A stretch of DNA of 64,000 nucleotides from Geitlerinema sp. BBD 1991-9 (GCA_001657325.1 LWRO01000007.1:26171-90170); one strand, 5' to 3'. Shown: positions 24,053-33,034, counted from the stretch's first letter. A program made the numbers and translations. The notes: generated by a model not told the origin, from the letters alone.

Positions 24053-25807
24053 ATGTTTAACATCGGCACGTATCGTTCGCTCATCAAACTTCAAATTGAT
24101 GGAACTCCAGCCTCCGATAGTTTGATAGAAGATATCGTTCAAGTCACAGTTGAAGAGAGTCTGCATATGCCAGCAATGTTCGTCCTGGTTATCCGAAACG
24201 ATTACTTTCCAGGAGCGATCGGCGAACAAACCTGGAAGCACCAAGACATCATGGAAATTGGCAAGTCAGTTAAAATCGGATTTGTTTCGAGTACGACGGA
24301 CTCCATTTCATTTAAAGATGAAAAAGAAGATTATATTTTTGATGGAGAAATTACCGCTATTGAAACGCATTTTACCGAGCAATCTCAGGCTCCAATTGTC
24401 ATCCGAGGGTACGATATCTCTCATCGACTTTATCGCGGACGCTGGAATCGATCGTTTCAGAACATGACCGATAGTGATATTGTCAAAAAGTTGGCGGGAG
24501 AGTCGGGGATTCCCCTGGGAACGATCGATCGTAGCGGTATCGCTCATGAATATCTCTTTCAGCAAAATCAAACCAACATGGATTTTTTGCGCAGCCGAGC
24601 TGAAAGATTGGGATTTGAGCTTTTTGTGAGCGATGGAAAATTGAATTTCAGACAACCCAAAAAAGATCGGCAATTACAACTCGAGTGGCTCAAAGATATT
24701 CAGGGTTTTAAGGTACGCGTGACGAGTGCCGAACAAGTCAAAGAAGTTGAAGTCAGAGCTTGGGATTACAAGGCGAAAAAGCCGATCGTATCTAAGGCAA
24801 CTCGCGAAGTCTTATTGACGGAAACCGGCCATGGAAAAGGGAGCGAACAGAGTACTTGGCTTAAAAGTAAACCAGCGAATCCAGCCATGAGAATCGTCGA
24901 TCGTCCTGTTTCTTGTGCTAAGGAAGCAGATACCATGGCGCAAGCAGTCTTTAACGAACTGGGAGGACAGTTCGTTTATGCCGATGCTAAAGCTGAGGGA
25001 AATCCTGAAATTCGTCCCGGTCGAGTTGTCAAACTCGAGAATATGGGAAAATACGACGGTGAATATTATATTACTGAAACACGTCACACGTATTTCGAGC
25101 GCGTGTATCAAACTGAATTTAGCATTCGAGGTTTGAGAAATAGTACGTCGATCGATACTATTTCTCCACCTCGGCAATTACTCCCCAGTCAAACGTGTTT
25201 GGTGGGAATTGTAACGAACAATCAAGATCCTGAAGGATTATGTCGTGTAAAAGTCAAATTCCCGAGTTTGACAGAAGAACATGAAAGTCAGTGGGCTAGA
25301 GTGGTATCCGTTGGTGCTGGAAAAGATCGAGGTTTAGATTGGTTACCTGAAGTCGATGATGAAGTGTTTGTTGCCTTCGAGCATGGAAACATAAACCGTC
25401 CTTACGTGCTAGGGGGAATGTGGAACGGTCAAGACGCTTCACCGGAAACGGTCGAAGATACAGTAGTCGATGGTAAAGTCCGACTGCGAACCTTAAAAAC
25501 AACTAGCGGCCATCAAATTCAGTTTGTTGAAGAAGACAAAAATGGTAGTAAAGCCGGCATCTATCTAACCACAACTGACGGACATCAAATTCTAATTAAC
25601 GATAGTGAAAAGATTGTGGAAATCAAAACCAAGGACAATCAAATTATCAAATTAGATGACGATAAGCATGGTATTCATATTAGCGCTTTGGAGAACATAA
25701 CAATCGAAGCGCCAAAGGGAATTATAATTAAAACATCAAGTGGTAGAATTGAGTTAAACGGTCAAGGTATTGCAATCCAAACTATGGGAGTTATCAGATT
25801 AAACTGA
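24053..25807 (+). CDS. VgrG-like spike/hub protein (Cis8-like)
   Basis: About 584 aa from ATG 24053. The first ~330 residues have the gp27/late-control-D type pattern (RGYDISHRLYRGRWNRSFQN, then MTDSDIVKKLAGESGIPL and FLRSRAERLGFELFVSDGKL). Residues ~385-460 form the gp5-type OB fold (CRVKVKFPSLTEEHESQWAR, VDDEVFVAFEHGNINRPYVL, GGMWNG). The last 100 residues are short beta repeats (TTDGHQILINDSEKIVEIKT, HISALENITIEAPKGIIIKT) that form the spike needle. No effector domain is fused at the C-terminus, so the tip is probably completed by a PAAR protein encoded elsewhere. This is the last recognisable injection-system gene on the plus strand. Confidence 0.92.
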   Translation: MFNIGTYRSLIKLQIDGTPASDSLIEDIVQVTVEESLHMPAMFVLVIRNDYFPGAIGEQTWKHQDIMEIGKSVKIGFVSSTTDSISFKDEKEDYIFDGEITAIETHFTEQSQAPIVIRGYDISHRLYRGRWNRSFQNMTDSDIVKKLAGESGIPLGTIDRSGIAHEYLFQQNQTNMDFLRSRAERLGFELFVSDGKLNFRQPKKDRQLQLEWLKDIQGFKVRVTSAEQVKEVEVRAWDYKAKKPIVSKATREVLLTETGHGKGSEQSTWLKSKPANPAMRIVDRPVSCAKEADTMAQAVFNELGGQFVYADAKAEGNPEIRPGRVVKLENMGKYDGEYYITETRHTYFERVYQTEFSIRGLRNSTSIDTISPPRQLLPSQTCLVGIVTNNQDPEGLCRVKVKFPSLTEEHESQWARVVSVGAGKDRGLDWLPEVDDEVFVAFEHGNINRPYVLGGMWNGQDASPETVEDTVVDGKVRLRTLKTTSGHQIQFVEEDKNGSKAGIYLTTTDGHQILINDSEKIVEIKTKDNQIIKLDDDKHGIHISALENITIEAPKGIIIKTSSGRIELNGQGIAIQTMGVIRLN

Positions 25808-26122
25808 GTTTTTTGGGGTTCATCTCACTTTTGCGATCGAAACCCCATCCATCTTCCCCTTGATAAGGGGAGGTGCCGAAGGCGGAGGGATCATTCTACG
25901 AAATTGAGATGCACCCGTTTTTTTGAGGTTTTTCTGAAGTTTTTTGAAATCCTAAAAAATTTAATAGCGTTGCATTTTCTAAGACGGTCTCAGGCTTCGA
26001 GATAGCCTGTTAAAAGAATTGACGAGAGCGGAAGAGGACGATCGAATAAATTTACGAATACAATAGAGTGACGGTATAAAAAATATTAAATTTTAAATTG
26101 TAAAGAGTCAATTGTCAATTCA
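25808..26122. other. intergenic region with a short hairpin repeat
   Basis: 315 bp without a gene. Around 25853-25890 there is CTTCCCCTTGATAAGGGGAG, which can pair over its C/G-rich arms, followed by GTGCCGAAGGCGGAGGG, a cyanobacterial interspersed sequence type. It could end the injection-system transcript, although no U-run follows closely. The final 80 bp are AT-rich and should hold the promoter of the protease gene. Confidence 0.4.
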
Positions 26123-27325
26123 ATGAATACTGTAACAGTACTAAGCTTCACCTTGGGAGCCTTCTTCGGCGTCAATACCGCTCTCGCCGCACCCAACCAA
26201 CCCTCCGAAGCGGGGAACGCGATCGGTTCAATCGCCTCAACGGTTATCGCTGAAAGCGCCCCGACGATCGATCTCGACTTAGGCGCACAACTGCTGCAAG
26301 ATCTCAGTCAGTGCATCCGCGATATCATTTCCAATCCTCTGGCGGTCTCCCTAGATGCCCTACAGGCGGCCTCAACCCAATGTATGTTGCAGGTCGTTTT
26401 ACTTGACGAGGAGGGAACGATTCGCCCGGATGCCAATTCTCGAATGTTGGCGTTAATCGAAGTGACTGGCGTTACCCTTCCCGTACCCATTGCCACAGGA
26501 CAAGCGAACGTTCCCCTTCAACCCTTAGAAAATTCCCAAGTTTACAGCGTGAACGCCAGCGTGGGTGGATTTCCCGGCACGTTCCTCCTCGATACGGGTG
26601 CATCCGGCTCGATCGTTTCCCATCCCCTTGTAGAAGAATTAGGCGTAACCACAACACCCGTTCCCGGCAATTTCCTGAGTTACTTCGCGGTCGGAGACGA
26701 CTGTTCCGATGTCAAAGCCACGTTGATGACGCTTCCCGCTGTTTCTGTCGAATCCGCCAGCATCGACGGTGTGACGGGAATGGGACTTCCTCCCGAAACC
26801 ATTCCGGGTAATGTCGATGGTGTTTTGGGCATTGACATTTTGAGCCGCTTCGATATGACGATCGATCCCCAACGACGACAACTCCAACTCCTTCCCCCCT
26901 CCACCCCCGATCCAACTGCCATTCCCTTACGGGGAAATATGGGAATGATGACAGTCGAAATCGAGATCGACGATCGACCTTACCATTTCGGCCTCGATAC
27001 GGGGGCGGATTTAATGGTCATTTCGCAGCGCGTCGCCAACGACTTAAATCTCGATTTAAACGCAACCGAACCCGTCGAGGTCGTCGGATTTTGCGGGACT
27101 GAAAGCAGCTTGACGGCCACCCTCGATCTCGTTCGTATCGGAACGATTGAAGCCACTCAACTTCAAGCTGTCGTCTTAGCCGACGATCTCTTCAACATCA
27201 TGGGCGTTGACGGACTCGTGGGACAGAATTTCCTCGATCGTTACCGCCAACACTGGCGCTTCGGCGTACCCAACGCCCTCGGTTATCCCGACTCGGGAAG
27301 CCTCGAATTAGAAGAGGTGCGCTGA
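26123..27325 (+). CDS. exported retropepsin-like aspartic protease
   Basis: 400 aa with a signal peptide (VLSFTLGAFFGVNTALAAP). Two aspartic-protease half-sites are visible: LLDTGASGSIVS near residue 155 and GLDTGADLMVIS near residue 290, both with the D-T-G-A catalytic motif followed by a hydrophobic strand. The matching later strands are GVLGIDILSRFDMTI after the first and VDGLVGQNFLDRYRQHW after the second. Bacterial retropepsin-like proteins usually have one such unit and dimerise, so this one may work as a monomer with both active-site aspartates. The N-terminal 120 residues are a helical extension without known motifs. Its substrate is unknown. It lies downstream of the spike gene but with its own promoter gap. 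Confidence 0.85.
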   Translation: MNTVTVLSFTLGAFFGVNTALAAPNQPSEAGNAIGSIASTVIAESAPTIDLDLGAQLLQDLSQCIRDIISNPLAVSLDALQAASTQCMLQVVLLDEEGTIRPDANSRMLALIEVTGVTLPVPIATGQANVPLQPLENSQVYSVNASVGGFPGTFLLDTGASGSIVSHPLVEELGVTTTPVPGNFLSYFAVGDDCSDVKATLMTLPAVSVESASIDGVTGMGLPPETIPGNVDGVLGIDILSRFDMTIDPQRRQLQLLPPSTPDPTAIPLRGNMGMMTVEIEIDDRPYHFGLDTGADLMVISQRVANDLNLDLNATEPVEVVGFCGTESSLTATLDLVRIGTIEATQLQAVVLADDLFNIMGVDGLVGQNFLDRYRQHWRFGVPNALGYPDSGSLELEEVR

Positions 27326-27390
27326 TGAGAGGGTGAGGAGATGAGGGAGTACGTTCGGCGAGTCATCCCATCACCCAGTCGTCCCATCCC
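27326..27390. terminator. possible bidirectional terminator between convergent genes
   Basis: The gap between two convergent genes contains GAGGAGATGAGGG and, 16 bp later, CATCCCATCACCC, which can pair in part (GATG/CATC). A very similar arrangement lies between the convergent genes at 45.9 kb. Weak evidence for termination; the recurrence at two convergent junctions is the main reason to list it. Confidence 0.3.
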
Positions 27391-28866
27391 CTAATCCATA
27401 TCGCCTTCCATGACCGTTGTAATGGCCTCTTGGGCGTTGGATTGAAACTCCTTAATATTGACGCGGCGCAGCAAGACAATCGCGATAATCAGACCCACCA
27501 CTTGCAAGACGAATACCGATCCATAAGCTAATATCGGTGCATCGAAAACCACTTTGCCCAAATTCAAGACCGCACCGCCGATCGCGGTAGATAGTCCCCG
27601 AGCGATGGCCTGGGCGACACCCCAGGCACCGATAAAGGTTCCCGCCGTTTCCGCTACCGTCAAATCCAGCATCAAGCTCGTCGCTCCCGCTGTCAGAACA
27701 CCGGCAAAGAAGCCGAACAAACCCAATCCAGCCTTGAGTAATCCTGCGTTCGCCGTCACACCAGCGAGGATAATCAAGCCGACGCAAACCGCTGCACCGA
27801 TACAGCCGTATTTCGTCGTTCGTTCTTTCCCGAGGCGCGGCAGTACTAAAAACCCGGTTCCGCTGATGCCGACGAGCGTTCCCATACCGAACGGAATATT
27901 GAGTTTCGTCGTGTCAGAAATGCACATTCCGAACACTTCGCCGCCGTAGGGTTCCATCACCGCATCTTGTGCGAACAGGGAGATCGTCAACACCAGCAGG
28001 AAAACAAAAAACACCCCCGTCTGAGGACTGGCGGTGAGGACGCGAAGTGCTGTTCCCGGCGTAATCCGATCTTCTCGATCGACGGCTATCGATCGCTGAG
28101 CGTAGCGAGAATATTTCTTCTCGACCCCCACCGTTGCCAGCAAGCACAGTCCCATGACGATCGCTGGAACGATGACGAATACCGGATTTATAGCTGCGCT
28201 GAGGGTGGCGATATCGACCGTCGTTTCCGCTTGTCCGGGTTGATAGGCGAGAATGTCCCTTCCGCAAATTTCTGGTCGATCGAGCAGTGTAGAGCTAATA
28301 ATCGCACCGACGACGATACCCACCATCAGCATCGACCAGACGACACCAACGAGTTTCGATCGATTGTCGTCGTCGGAAATATCCACCAGCAAGGCCGCGA
28401 AGGGGGTCGAACTCGCGCTGAGGGACAATCCGTAGAACGCGAAGGCCACCGCCAACAGTGCCGCCCAACCGTAGGTTGGAGCGCTCAGCCCCACAGTCTG
28501 CAAGCTTTCGCCCAGTTTCCACAACACCTGTAATGCGAGGAACGAGGCGAGCGTAAACAGCAACGAGCCAATCCAAACGTAACCCGAACGATGCTTTCCA
28601 AATAGGGGTTTTGCATCGGACATCTGACCGAACAGAACCCGCGCCGGAGACACAAACCGCTCCATCGCGATCGCGCCGGTTGCAATTAGGGCAGGAATTC
28701 GGAGTTCGTCGATCGCGACTCGGTTGATAACACCGAGGGTCAATAGCGACATCATCCCCAGTCCCATTTGATAGAGTCCGAGGCGGAACATCGTTAGGAT
28801 GTTGATGCGCGGAAGCATGGGTGGGGTCGATGAAGGTTGTGATGTGTTGAGGTCGCGAGTGTCCAT
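27391..28866 (-). CDS. PucC/BCH-family MFS membrane protein
   Basis: About 491 aa from the ATG at 28866 (MDTRDLNTSQPSSTPP), preferred to a longer upstream frame with unlikely composition. After a short Pro/Ser leader come about 12 hydrophobic segments. The sequence MFRLGLYQMGLGMMSLLTLG, the motif ELRIPALIATGAIAMERFVS and RVLFGQMSDAKPLFGKHRSG are hallmarks of the PucC family. Members are linked to bacteriochlorophyll or light-harvesting complex assembly in purple bacteria and to photosystem or chlorophyll-protein assembly in cyanobacteria. The exact role here is unknown. The gene is convergent with the protease gene. Confidence 0.88.
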   Translation of the reverse strand: MDTRDLNTSQPSSTPPMLPRINILTMFRLGLYQMGLGMMSLLTLGVINRVAIDELRIPALIATGAIAMERFVSPARVLFGQMSDAKPLFGKHRSGYVWIGSLLFTLASFLALQVLWKLGESLQTVGLSAPTYGWAALLAVAFAFYGLSLSASSTPFAALLVDISDDDNRSKLVGVVWSMLMVGIVVGAIISSTLLDRPEICGRDILAYQPGQAETTVDIATLSAAINPVFVIVPAIVMGLCLLATVGVEKKYSRYAQRSIAVDREDRITPGTALRVLTASPQTGVFFVFLLVLTISLFAQDAVMEPYGGEVFGMCISDTTKLNIPFGMGTLVGISGTGFLVLPRLGKERTTKYGCIGAAVCVGLIILAGVTANAGLLKAGLGLFGFFAGVLTAGATSLMLDLTVAETAGTFIGAWGVAQAIARGLSTAIGGAVLNLGKVVFDAPILAYGSVFVLQVVGLIIAIVLLRRVNIKEFQSNAQEAITTVMEGDMD

Positions 28867-29478
28867 TTCAAGGTTGTTACAGTTTCTCGTGTTTAATTTC
28901 TCGTGTTTAATCAGTGTAAAGCGATGCTGGAAACTCGATCGTACTGCGCCACGACCTCCCCGAACGATAGTAACGGTGCAGCCGAGACTCCCGTCATTTG
29001 TCACCGGTTTGCCTCACCTTCGAGACCTGTTGCGATATTAGGATGATTGGCGAAATAAAAGTCTGTGTCGCACCGAATCTCGGCCACGTTGTCTCGTAGG
29101 GGAATCGACTGTTCGATCGATCCGTCGTCTGTTCTGGTCATCGTGATTTCATCGGTTCGATCGATCGTTCTTACCATTCATCGTTCGATCGATCTTTTTG
29201 AGATCGGATCGTGCAATTCCCAAAATCATTTCTTAACGATTGAGTTAACTTTAGAGAACCCTTTCAGATCGCACAAACATTTCACACAAACATTTTAGAA
29301 TCGACTTAAGATGTTTCGTGGGTACATCTCAAAACTGTAAATTCATACGCGAGAACAAGGGGTTCAGCCTGCAATTCTGATGTTTTTGCAAAACTGAGAT
29401 TCTCCCTATTTCGTCGAGTTGACCCCTCGACGATTTCTGTCTTTCAAATAGGATTGACTCTGGCCCAGGTTCAAGAAT
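28867..29478. other. intergenic region upstream of the PucC-type gene and the TpsA remnant
   Basis: About 610 bp with only fragmentary frames of unlikely composition. It should carry the promoter for the minus-strand PucC-type gene near 28870-29000. A 12-bp direct repeat (TTTCTCGTGTTT, near 28884 and 28897) lies 20-40 bp upstream of that gene. Nothing else recognisable. Confidence 0.4.
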
Positions 29479-30018
29479 ATGAATATCTTTCAAGGCTGTC
29501 GAGCCAGAATCTCGAGCGAGCGCTCGAGAGACTTGTTGTTGATGGCGAGCTGTTGCTCGATCGAGCTGTTGACTTCATCGATCGCGCTCGGACAAATTGT
29601 TCCCGACGCAACACTTCCGAATCCATCCCAAGTTTCGATCGAGGGTAATCAGTACGCGATCGACGGTGGCACGCAAACCGGAGCGAACCTTTTTCACTCT
29701 ATGGAATTTTTCTCCCGCCAGACGTTCGATCGAGTGTCATTCTCGATACGCGACAGCGTCTCCTTGACGATTTAGAGATGCTGACGGAAAGTTCTACGCG
29801 ATCGGAGCGTGTGGGTGGATACTCATTTGAGTGAAATTTCGGCGGAGATGGCCAATCGATCGAGAACCATTGAAATTGAAGCCGAGCCACAGGCTGACCG
29901 ACTCGAACCACTCGTCGAAGCCACCGGTTGGATCTTCCACGCCAATGGCAATGTCGAACTTGTCAGTTATCGCACATCTCGCAGCCCATTCGTCTCGCCG
30001 TTCTGTCGATCGAGGTAG
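29479..30018 (+). pseudogene. collapsed TpsA-type haemagglutinin exoprotein (N- and C-terminal ends only)
   Basis: The first part (29479-29775) encodes GQIVPDATLPNPSQVSIEGN then an IDGGTQTGANLFHSMEFF segment, the conserved opening of filamentous-haemagglutinin-type exoproteins. It is comparable to QIVPDATLGEERSI ... LFHSFEEF in the full-length gene at 42.5 kb. It then reaches a stop. The second part (29809-30018) encodes EPLVEATGWIFHANGNVELV, a typical C-terminal end of cyanobacterial TpsA proteins. Everything between (normally 600-900 residues) is missing. Internal deletion has left a non-functional scar. It lies directly upstream of modA. Confidence 0.75.
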
Positions 30019-30084
30019 TTAAGACTACCACTCGACATTTGGAAGTTGGGATATCGTAAGTTGCACGTCAACGTTGAAATCGCT

Positions 30085-30870
30085 ATGTTGCGTCCTGCGT
30101 TTCTGCTGCTGCTTCCCCTTCCCCTCGCCGCCTGTTCGATCGATCCCTCTCCCAACGCACCCGAGGCGAAAACCCTGACGGTCGCGGCGGCGGCTTCCCT
30201 CACAGACGTCTTTACCGATATCGAGGCCACCTTCGAGGCGCAGCATCCCGACATCGACATACAACTCAATTTTGCAGCTTCGGGAACGTTGCAACGTCAA
30301 ATCGAACAAAACGCTCCGATCGATCTGTTCGCCAGTGCAGGGGAAAAACCGATGGACGAGTTGACAGATCGCGGACTCATCGACGCTGAAACTCGTCAAG
30401 TGTTCGCTCGCAACCGCATCGTCGTCGTCGTCCCCCGCGAACGCTCGATCGATCTCGAGGATTTAGACCAGTTGAACGAGATGGAGATCGATCGAATCGC
30501 CATCGGTAACCCCGAAACCGTTCCCGCCGGACGCTATGCCAAACAAGCCTTGGAAGCGGCGAACGTCTACCGCGAACTCGAAGACGATCGACGGTTCGTT
30601 TTTGCAGAAAACGTGCGTCAGGTTCTCGCTTACGTCGAGCAAAACAGCGTCGATCTGGCGATCGTCTATCAAACGGATGCTGCAACAAGCGATCTCGTTC
30701 GCCCAGTCTTTCCCATTCCCCCGGAATTGAGCGAACCGATTCGCTATCCGATCGCCGTTATTGCAGGTTCTCAGAAGTCTGACGCCGCACTTCAATTTAT
30801 AGACTTCGCGACCGGGCCAGAAGGTCGAGCCATTTTAGAACAATATGGGTTTTTGGGAACTCGCCAATAG
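30085..30870 (+). CDS. modA: molybdate ABC transporter substrate-binding lipoprotein
   Basis: 261 aa from the ATG at 30085, chosen because it starts a lipoprotein signal (FLLLLPLPLAAC, lipobox LAAC). The mature part has the ModA signature: LTVAAAASLTDVFTDIEATF, LNFAASGTLQRQIEQNAPID, LFASAGEKPMDEL, NRIVVVVPRERSID, IAIGNPETVPAGRYAKQALE, VDLAIVYQTDAATS. It binds molybdate (or tungstate) outside the inner membrane and passes it to ModB. No modB or modC follows; the downstream 560 bp are non-coding. It is therefore separated from its transporter partners or an orphan. Function assignment is firm, partner unknown. Confidence 0.93.
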   Translation: MLRPAFLLLLPLPLAACSIDPSPNAPEAKTLTVAAAASLTDVFTDIEATFEAQHPDIDIQLNFAASGTLQRQIEQNAPIDLFASAGEKPMDELTDRGLIDAETRQVFARNRIVVVVPRERSIDLEDLDQLNEMEIDRIAIGNPETVPAGRYAKQALEAANVYRELEDDRRFVFAENVRQVLAYVEQNSVDLAIVYQTDAATSDLVRPVFPIPPELSEPIRYPIAVIAGSQKSDAALQFIDFATGPEGRAILEQYGFLGTRQ

Positions 30871-31431
30871 GGTGAGGTCGTGACAACAGCGTCTCGAATC
30901 GGGTAAAAAACGAATCGATGTATAGCGCTCGCCAATTGGGTTAGGACAGTCGGCTCTGGTTGTGTGTAACTTCCAGCTTTGAAAATGCCCTGACTGTTCT
31001 AGCGGCTGCTATAAATGAGTTATAGTTCAACTTTCGATTCAATAACTCAATAAGGATAAAGATGTCCTTTCGGAAAAGAAACCTTTTCTAGATTTTGAGT
31101 TGGCTTTAAAGGAAATCCTTGATTCTCGATAACTAAAGGGAAGGTTCTTCGGAATAAACAACCATGTTTGTTTTCTAAAAAAATGACATTAGTACTCTCA
31201 CTCTGACGTTTATAATCTTCTTCAAAGCTAATAATTCGGGTTTTCTTGCTCTTACATTATGGAGGTATCTTTGAATAACCTTAGGTTGTTTTCTTTTTAA
31301 GAAATAGAATCAGTTTTAGAGTATTAAAGGGACTAAAAAACGAGATCGAAGCCCAGAGGTTTGAGTAGGTTGTTAAATCGCTTTCTTACTCCTTTAAACT
31401 TATAGAAAGATCGTTTCAACAGTTTTAAGAC
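30871..31431. other. gene-free region with traces of a decayed minus-strand gene
   Basis: No intact gene. On the minus strand, 31047-31256 is open for about 69 codons without a start, encoding protein-like text (KSKKTRIISFEEDYKRQSES, then a stretch with VIFLENKHGCLFRRTFPLVI). A little upstream a second piece reads LKRSFYKFKGVRKRFNNLLK before a stop near 31340. Both look like pieces of one dead gene. I do not recognise the family. It is more AT-rich than the surrounding genes. Confidence 0.35.
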
Positions 31432-31689
31432 CTAACTCTTAGGTGCCGGAGCGCCCCGTAACATCCCCTCCGTACTCAAATCTTCATCGATTTCTTCCCA
31501 ATGCAAGCCATATCCACCGCCACAAATCTCCCAAGCCTCAAGCTGTTCCGGTGTTGCATGATATAGCCTCGGATACCAAAATAAAGGAACTGAAATCGCG
31601 CGACCGTCCATCAAAAAGACGGTTATCGAATCCTCGTCAAACGAGACATTTTTTACTCGATCGTCAACTTTTACCGCCGAATCAGTCAT
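31432..31689 (-). CDS. DUF2442 protein, copy 1
   Basis: 85 aa. The product has the DUF2442 pattern: VKVDDRVKNVSFDEDSITVF, LMDGRAISVPLFWYPRLYHA, TPEQLEAWEICGGGYGLHWE and EIDEDLSTEGMLRGAP. DUF2442 proteins are often encoded directly after DUF4160 genes in a toxin-antitoxin-like pair. Here only the last ~12 codons of such a partner remain immediately upstream (LDTQEDLLEA, about 31690-31725), so this copy is an orphan. It is nearly identical to the copy at 33.6-33.9 kb; differences are few and mostly conservative, indicating a recent duplication. Confidence 0.88.
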   Translation of the reverse strand: MTDSAVKVDDRVKNVSFDEDSITVFLMDGRAISVPLFWYPRLYHATPEQLEAWEICGGGYGLHWEEIDEDLSTEGMLRGAPAPKS

Positions 31690-31746
31690 GCCGAGCCTCC
31701 AATAAATCTTCCTGAGTATCTAAAAAAATAATTATTTTTATGTCAC

Positions 31747-32199
31747 TTAATCCGTCCAAAAACTATCATCTAAAATGAGATCGATTTCATAGGGACACTC
31801 CACCGGAAACACCTTCAACGGTAACGTAGTCTCCGCACTCGCCTGTTGTCGCGCCCGAGGATACGCCCAAGTTAAAGCTTCAGATAGATAGTTCTTCAAA
31901 CTCGGCGAATCTTCCAAAACCGATAGAACGCGCGATCGATGTTCTGTAATACTTCCCGCCCAACTTCCCGTTCGGAACTCTGGCTGAAACTCCCACTTCA
32001 AAAGATGTACCAGAATCACAGTGAGATTGTTCCGAATACTGCGGCGTTCTCGCTTCGCCATATCTTCGAGTTCGTTCAGTAGATTCGCCCAGTCTACATT
32101 GTCGTAATTGCGATCGCGCAGTTGCGCCAATGTCGCCTCAATCCAACGCACGTAATCCTCATCGTACAGCGTGGCTAACTTCTCTTTCGATAACGTCAT
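31747..32199 (-). CDS. DUF29 family protein, copy 1
   Basis: 150 aa with the DUF29 pattern common in cyanobacteria: LYDEDYVRWIEATLAQLRDR, then VDWANLLNELEDMAKRERRS, NNLTVILVHLLKWEFQPEFR, then GSWAGSITEHRSRVLSVLED, SPSLKNYLSEALTWAYPRAR and a FPVECPYEIDLILDDSFWTD end. It is all-helical with a conserved Trp-rich middle, without signal or membrane segments. Function unknown; copies often occur in tandem. It follows the next DUF29 gene by 29 bp on the same strand, probably one transcript. Confidence 0.92.
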   Translation of the reverse strand: MTLSKEKLATLYDEDYVRWIEATLAQLRDRNYDNVDWANLLNELEDMAKRERRSIRNNLTVILVHLLKWEFQPEFRTGSWAGSITEHRSRVLSVLEDSPSLKNYLSEALTWAYPRARQQASAETTLPLKVFPVECPYEIDLILDDSFWTD

Positions 32200-32228
32200 A
32201 ACTCGTTTACTCCAACGAATGCGATCGC

Positions 32229-32681
32229 CTAATCGGGTAAAAACTCATCATTCAAAATGTCTTCCACGTCATAGGGACAATTGACGGGAAACACTTCTAA
32301 CGATAACTGCGTTTCCGCTCGGGCTTGCTTTCGCACACTTTCATAACACTCGTCTACCACGCTGACGAGATAATTTTTCAAACTCGGAGACGATTTTAAC
32401 GCTCGACGAATTCGCCGACGGTGTTCGATAAGACTGCTCTCCCAACTTCCGGTTTGCCGTTCGGGTTGAAATTGCCATTTCAGGAGATGTAGCAACACCA
32501 CCACCAAGTTACTTTCAAGACTTTGGCCTTCCCGCCGTTCTATGTCTTCGATTTCCTCGATTAAGTTGTTCCAATCGACTTCGTTATAGTTGCTCGATCG
32601 AAGTTTTTCCACTGTTGCATCGAGCCACAGTGTATAGTCTTCCTCGTAAAGCTGCTGTAGGTTTGAGATCGATCGAGTCAT
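32229..32681 (-). CDS. DUF29 family protein, copy 2
   Basis: 150 aa, the same length as its downstream neighbour and clearly paralogous: LYEEDYTLWLDATVEKLRSS, VDWNNLIEEIEDIERREGQS, NLVVVLLHLLKWQFQPERQT, SSLIEHRRRIRRALKSSPSL and a FPVNCPYDVEDILNDEFLPD end. The two differ at roughly half of the positions, so the duplication is old or the second copy was acquired separately. Unknown function. It is divergent from the orphan antitoxin gene with a short gap. Confidence 0.92.
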   Translation of the reverse strand: MTRSISNLQQLYEEDYTLWLDATVEKLRSSNYNEVDWNNLIEEIEDIERREGQSLESNLVVVLLHLLKWQFQPERQTGSWESSLIEHRRRIRRALKSSPSLKNYLVSVVDECYESVRKQARAETQLSLEVFPVNCPYDVEDILNDEFLPD

Positions 32682-32737
32682 TGTGAAATAGGGGGTTTGT
32701 TCGCGCTACCATAATTATATTGATATCGGCAAAGGTC

Positions 32738-33004
32738 ATGCTCGAAATTGTATTGAACTGGAAGCCTCGATCGGAAACGCTGAACCAGCTTATGCAGATT
32801 TCCTTGGAGCAGAATAAATCCTTGGAGGCGTTGCTCGAAGAGTCGATCGAACAGTATTTACAAACCTATCGTCCTTCTGTACCCCAGACAGACACCGATC
32901 CGTTAATTGGTTTGTATGAGGGTGCGCCAGAGACGAGCGTTTGTGTGGAGGAATTTTTGGAAACTGAGGTGTCTGAAAAGTCGGGTTTGTCGTGGAAAGA
33001 TTAG
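32738..33004 (+). CDS. orphan VapB-type antitoxin-like protein
   Basis: 88 aa from ATG 32738 (MLEIVLNWKPRSETLNQLMQ); the earlier TTG at 32720 is less likely. The N-terminal half is helical (SLEALLEESIEQYLQTYRP). The end reads DPLIGLYEGAPETSVCVEEF, then a KSGLSWKD tail, matching the C-terminal segment (DPLxGLxxGxPxL...KSGWTWK) of antitoxins encoded before PIN-domain toxins in cyanobacteria. No PIN gene follows: the next 30 bp lead into the end of the convergent hicB gene. It is therefore an orphan or its toxin has been lost. The only plus-strand gene in this island stretch. Confidence 0.65.
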   Translation: MLEIVLNWKPRSETLNQLMQISLEQNKSLEALLEESIEQYLQTYRPSVPQTDTDPLIGLYEGAPETSVCVEEFLETEVSEKSGLSWKD

Positions 33005-33034
33005 ATTCGATCGCCGGTTCGATCGCATCACCAA

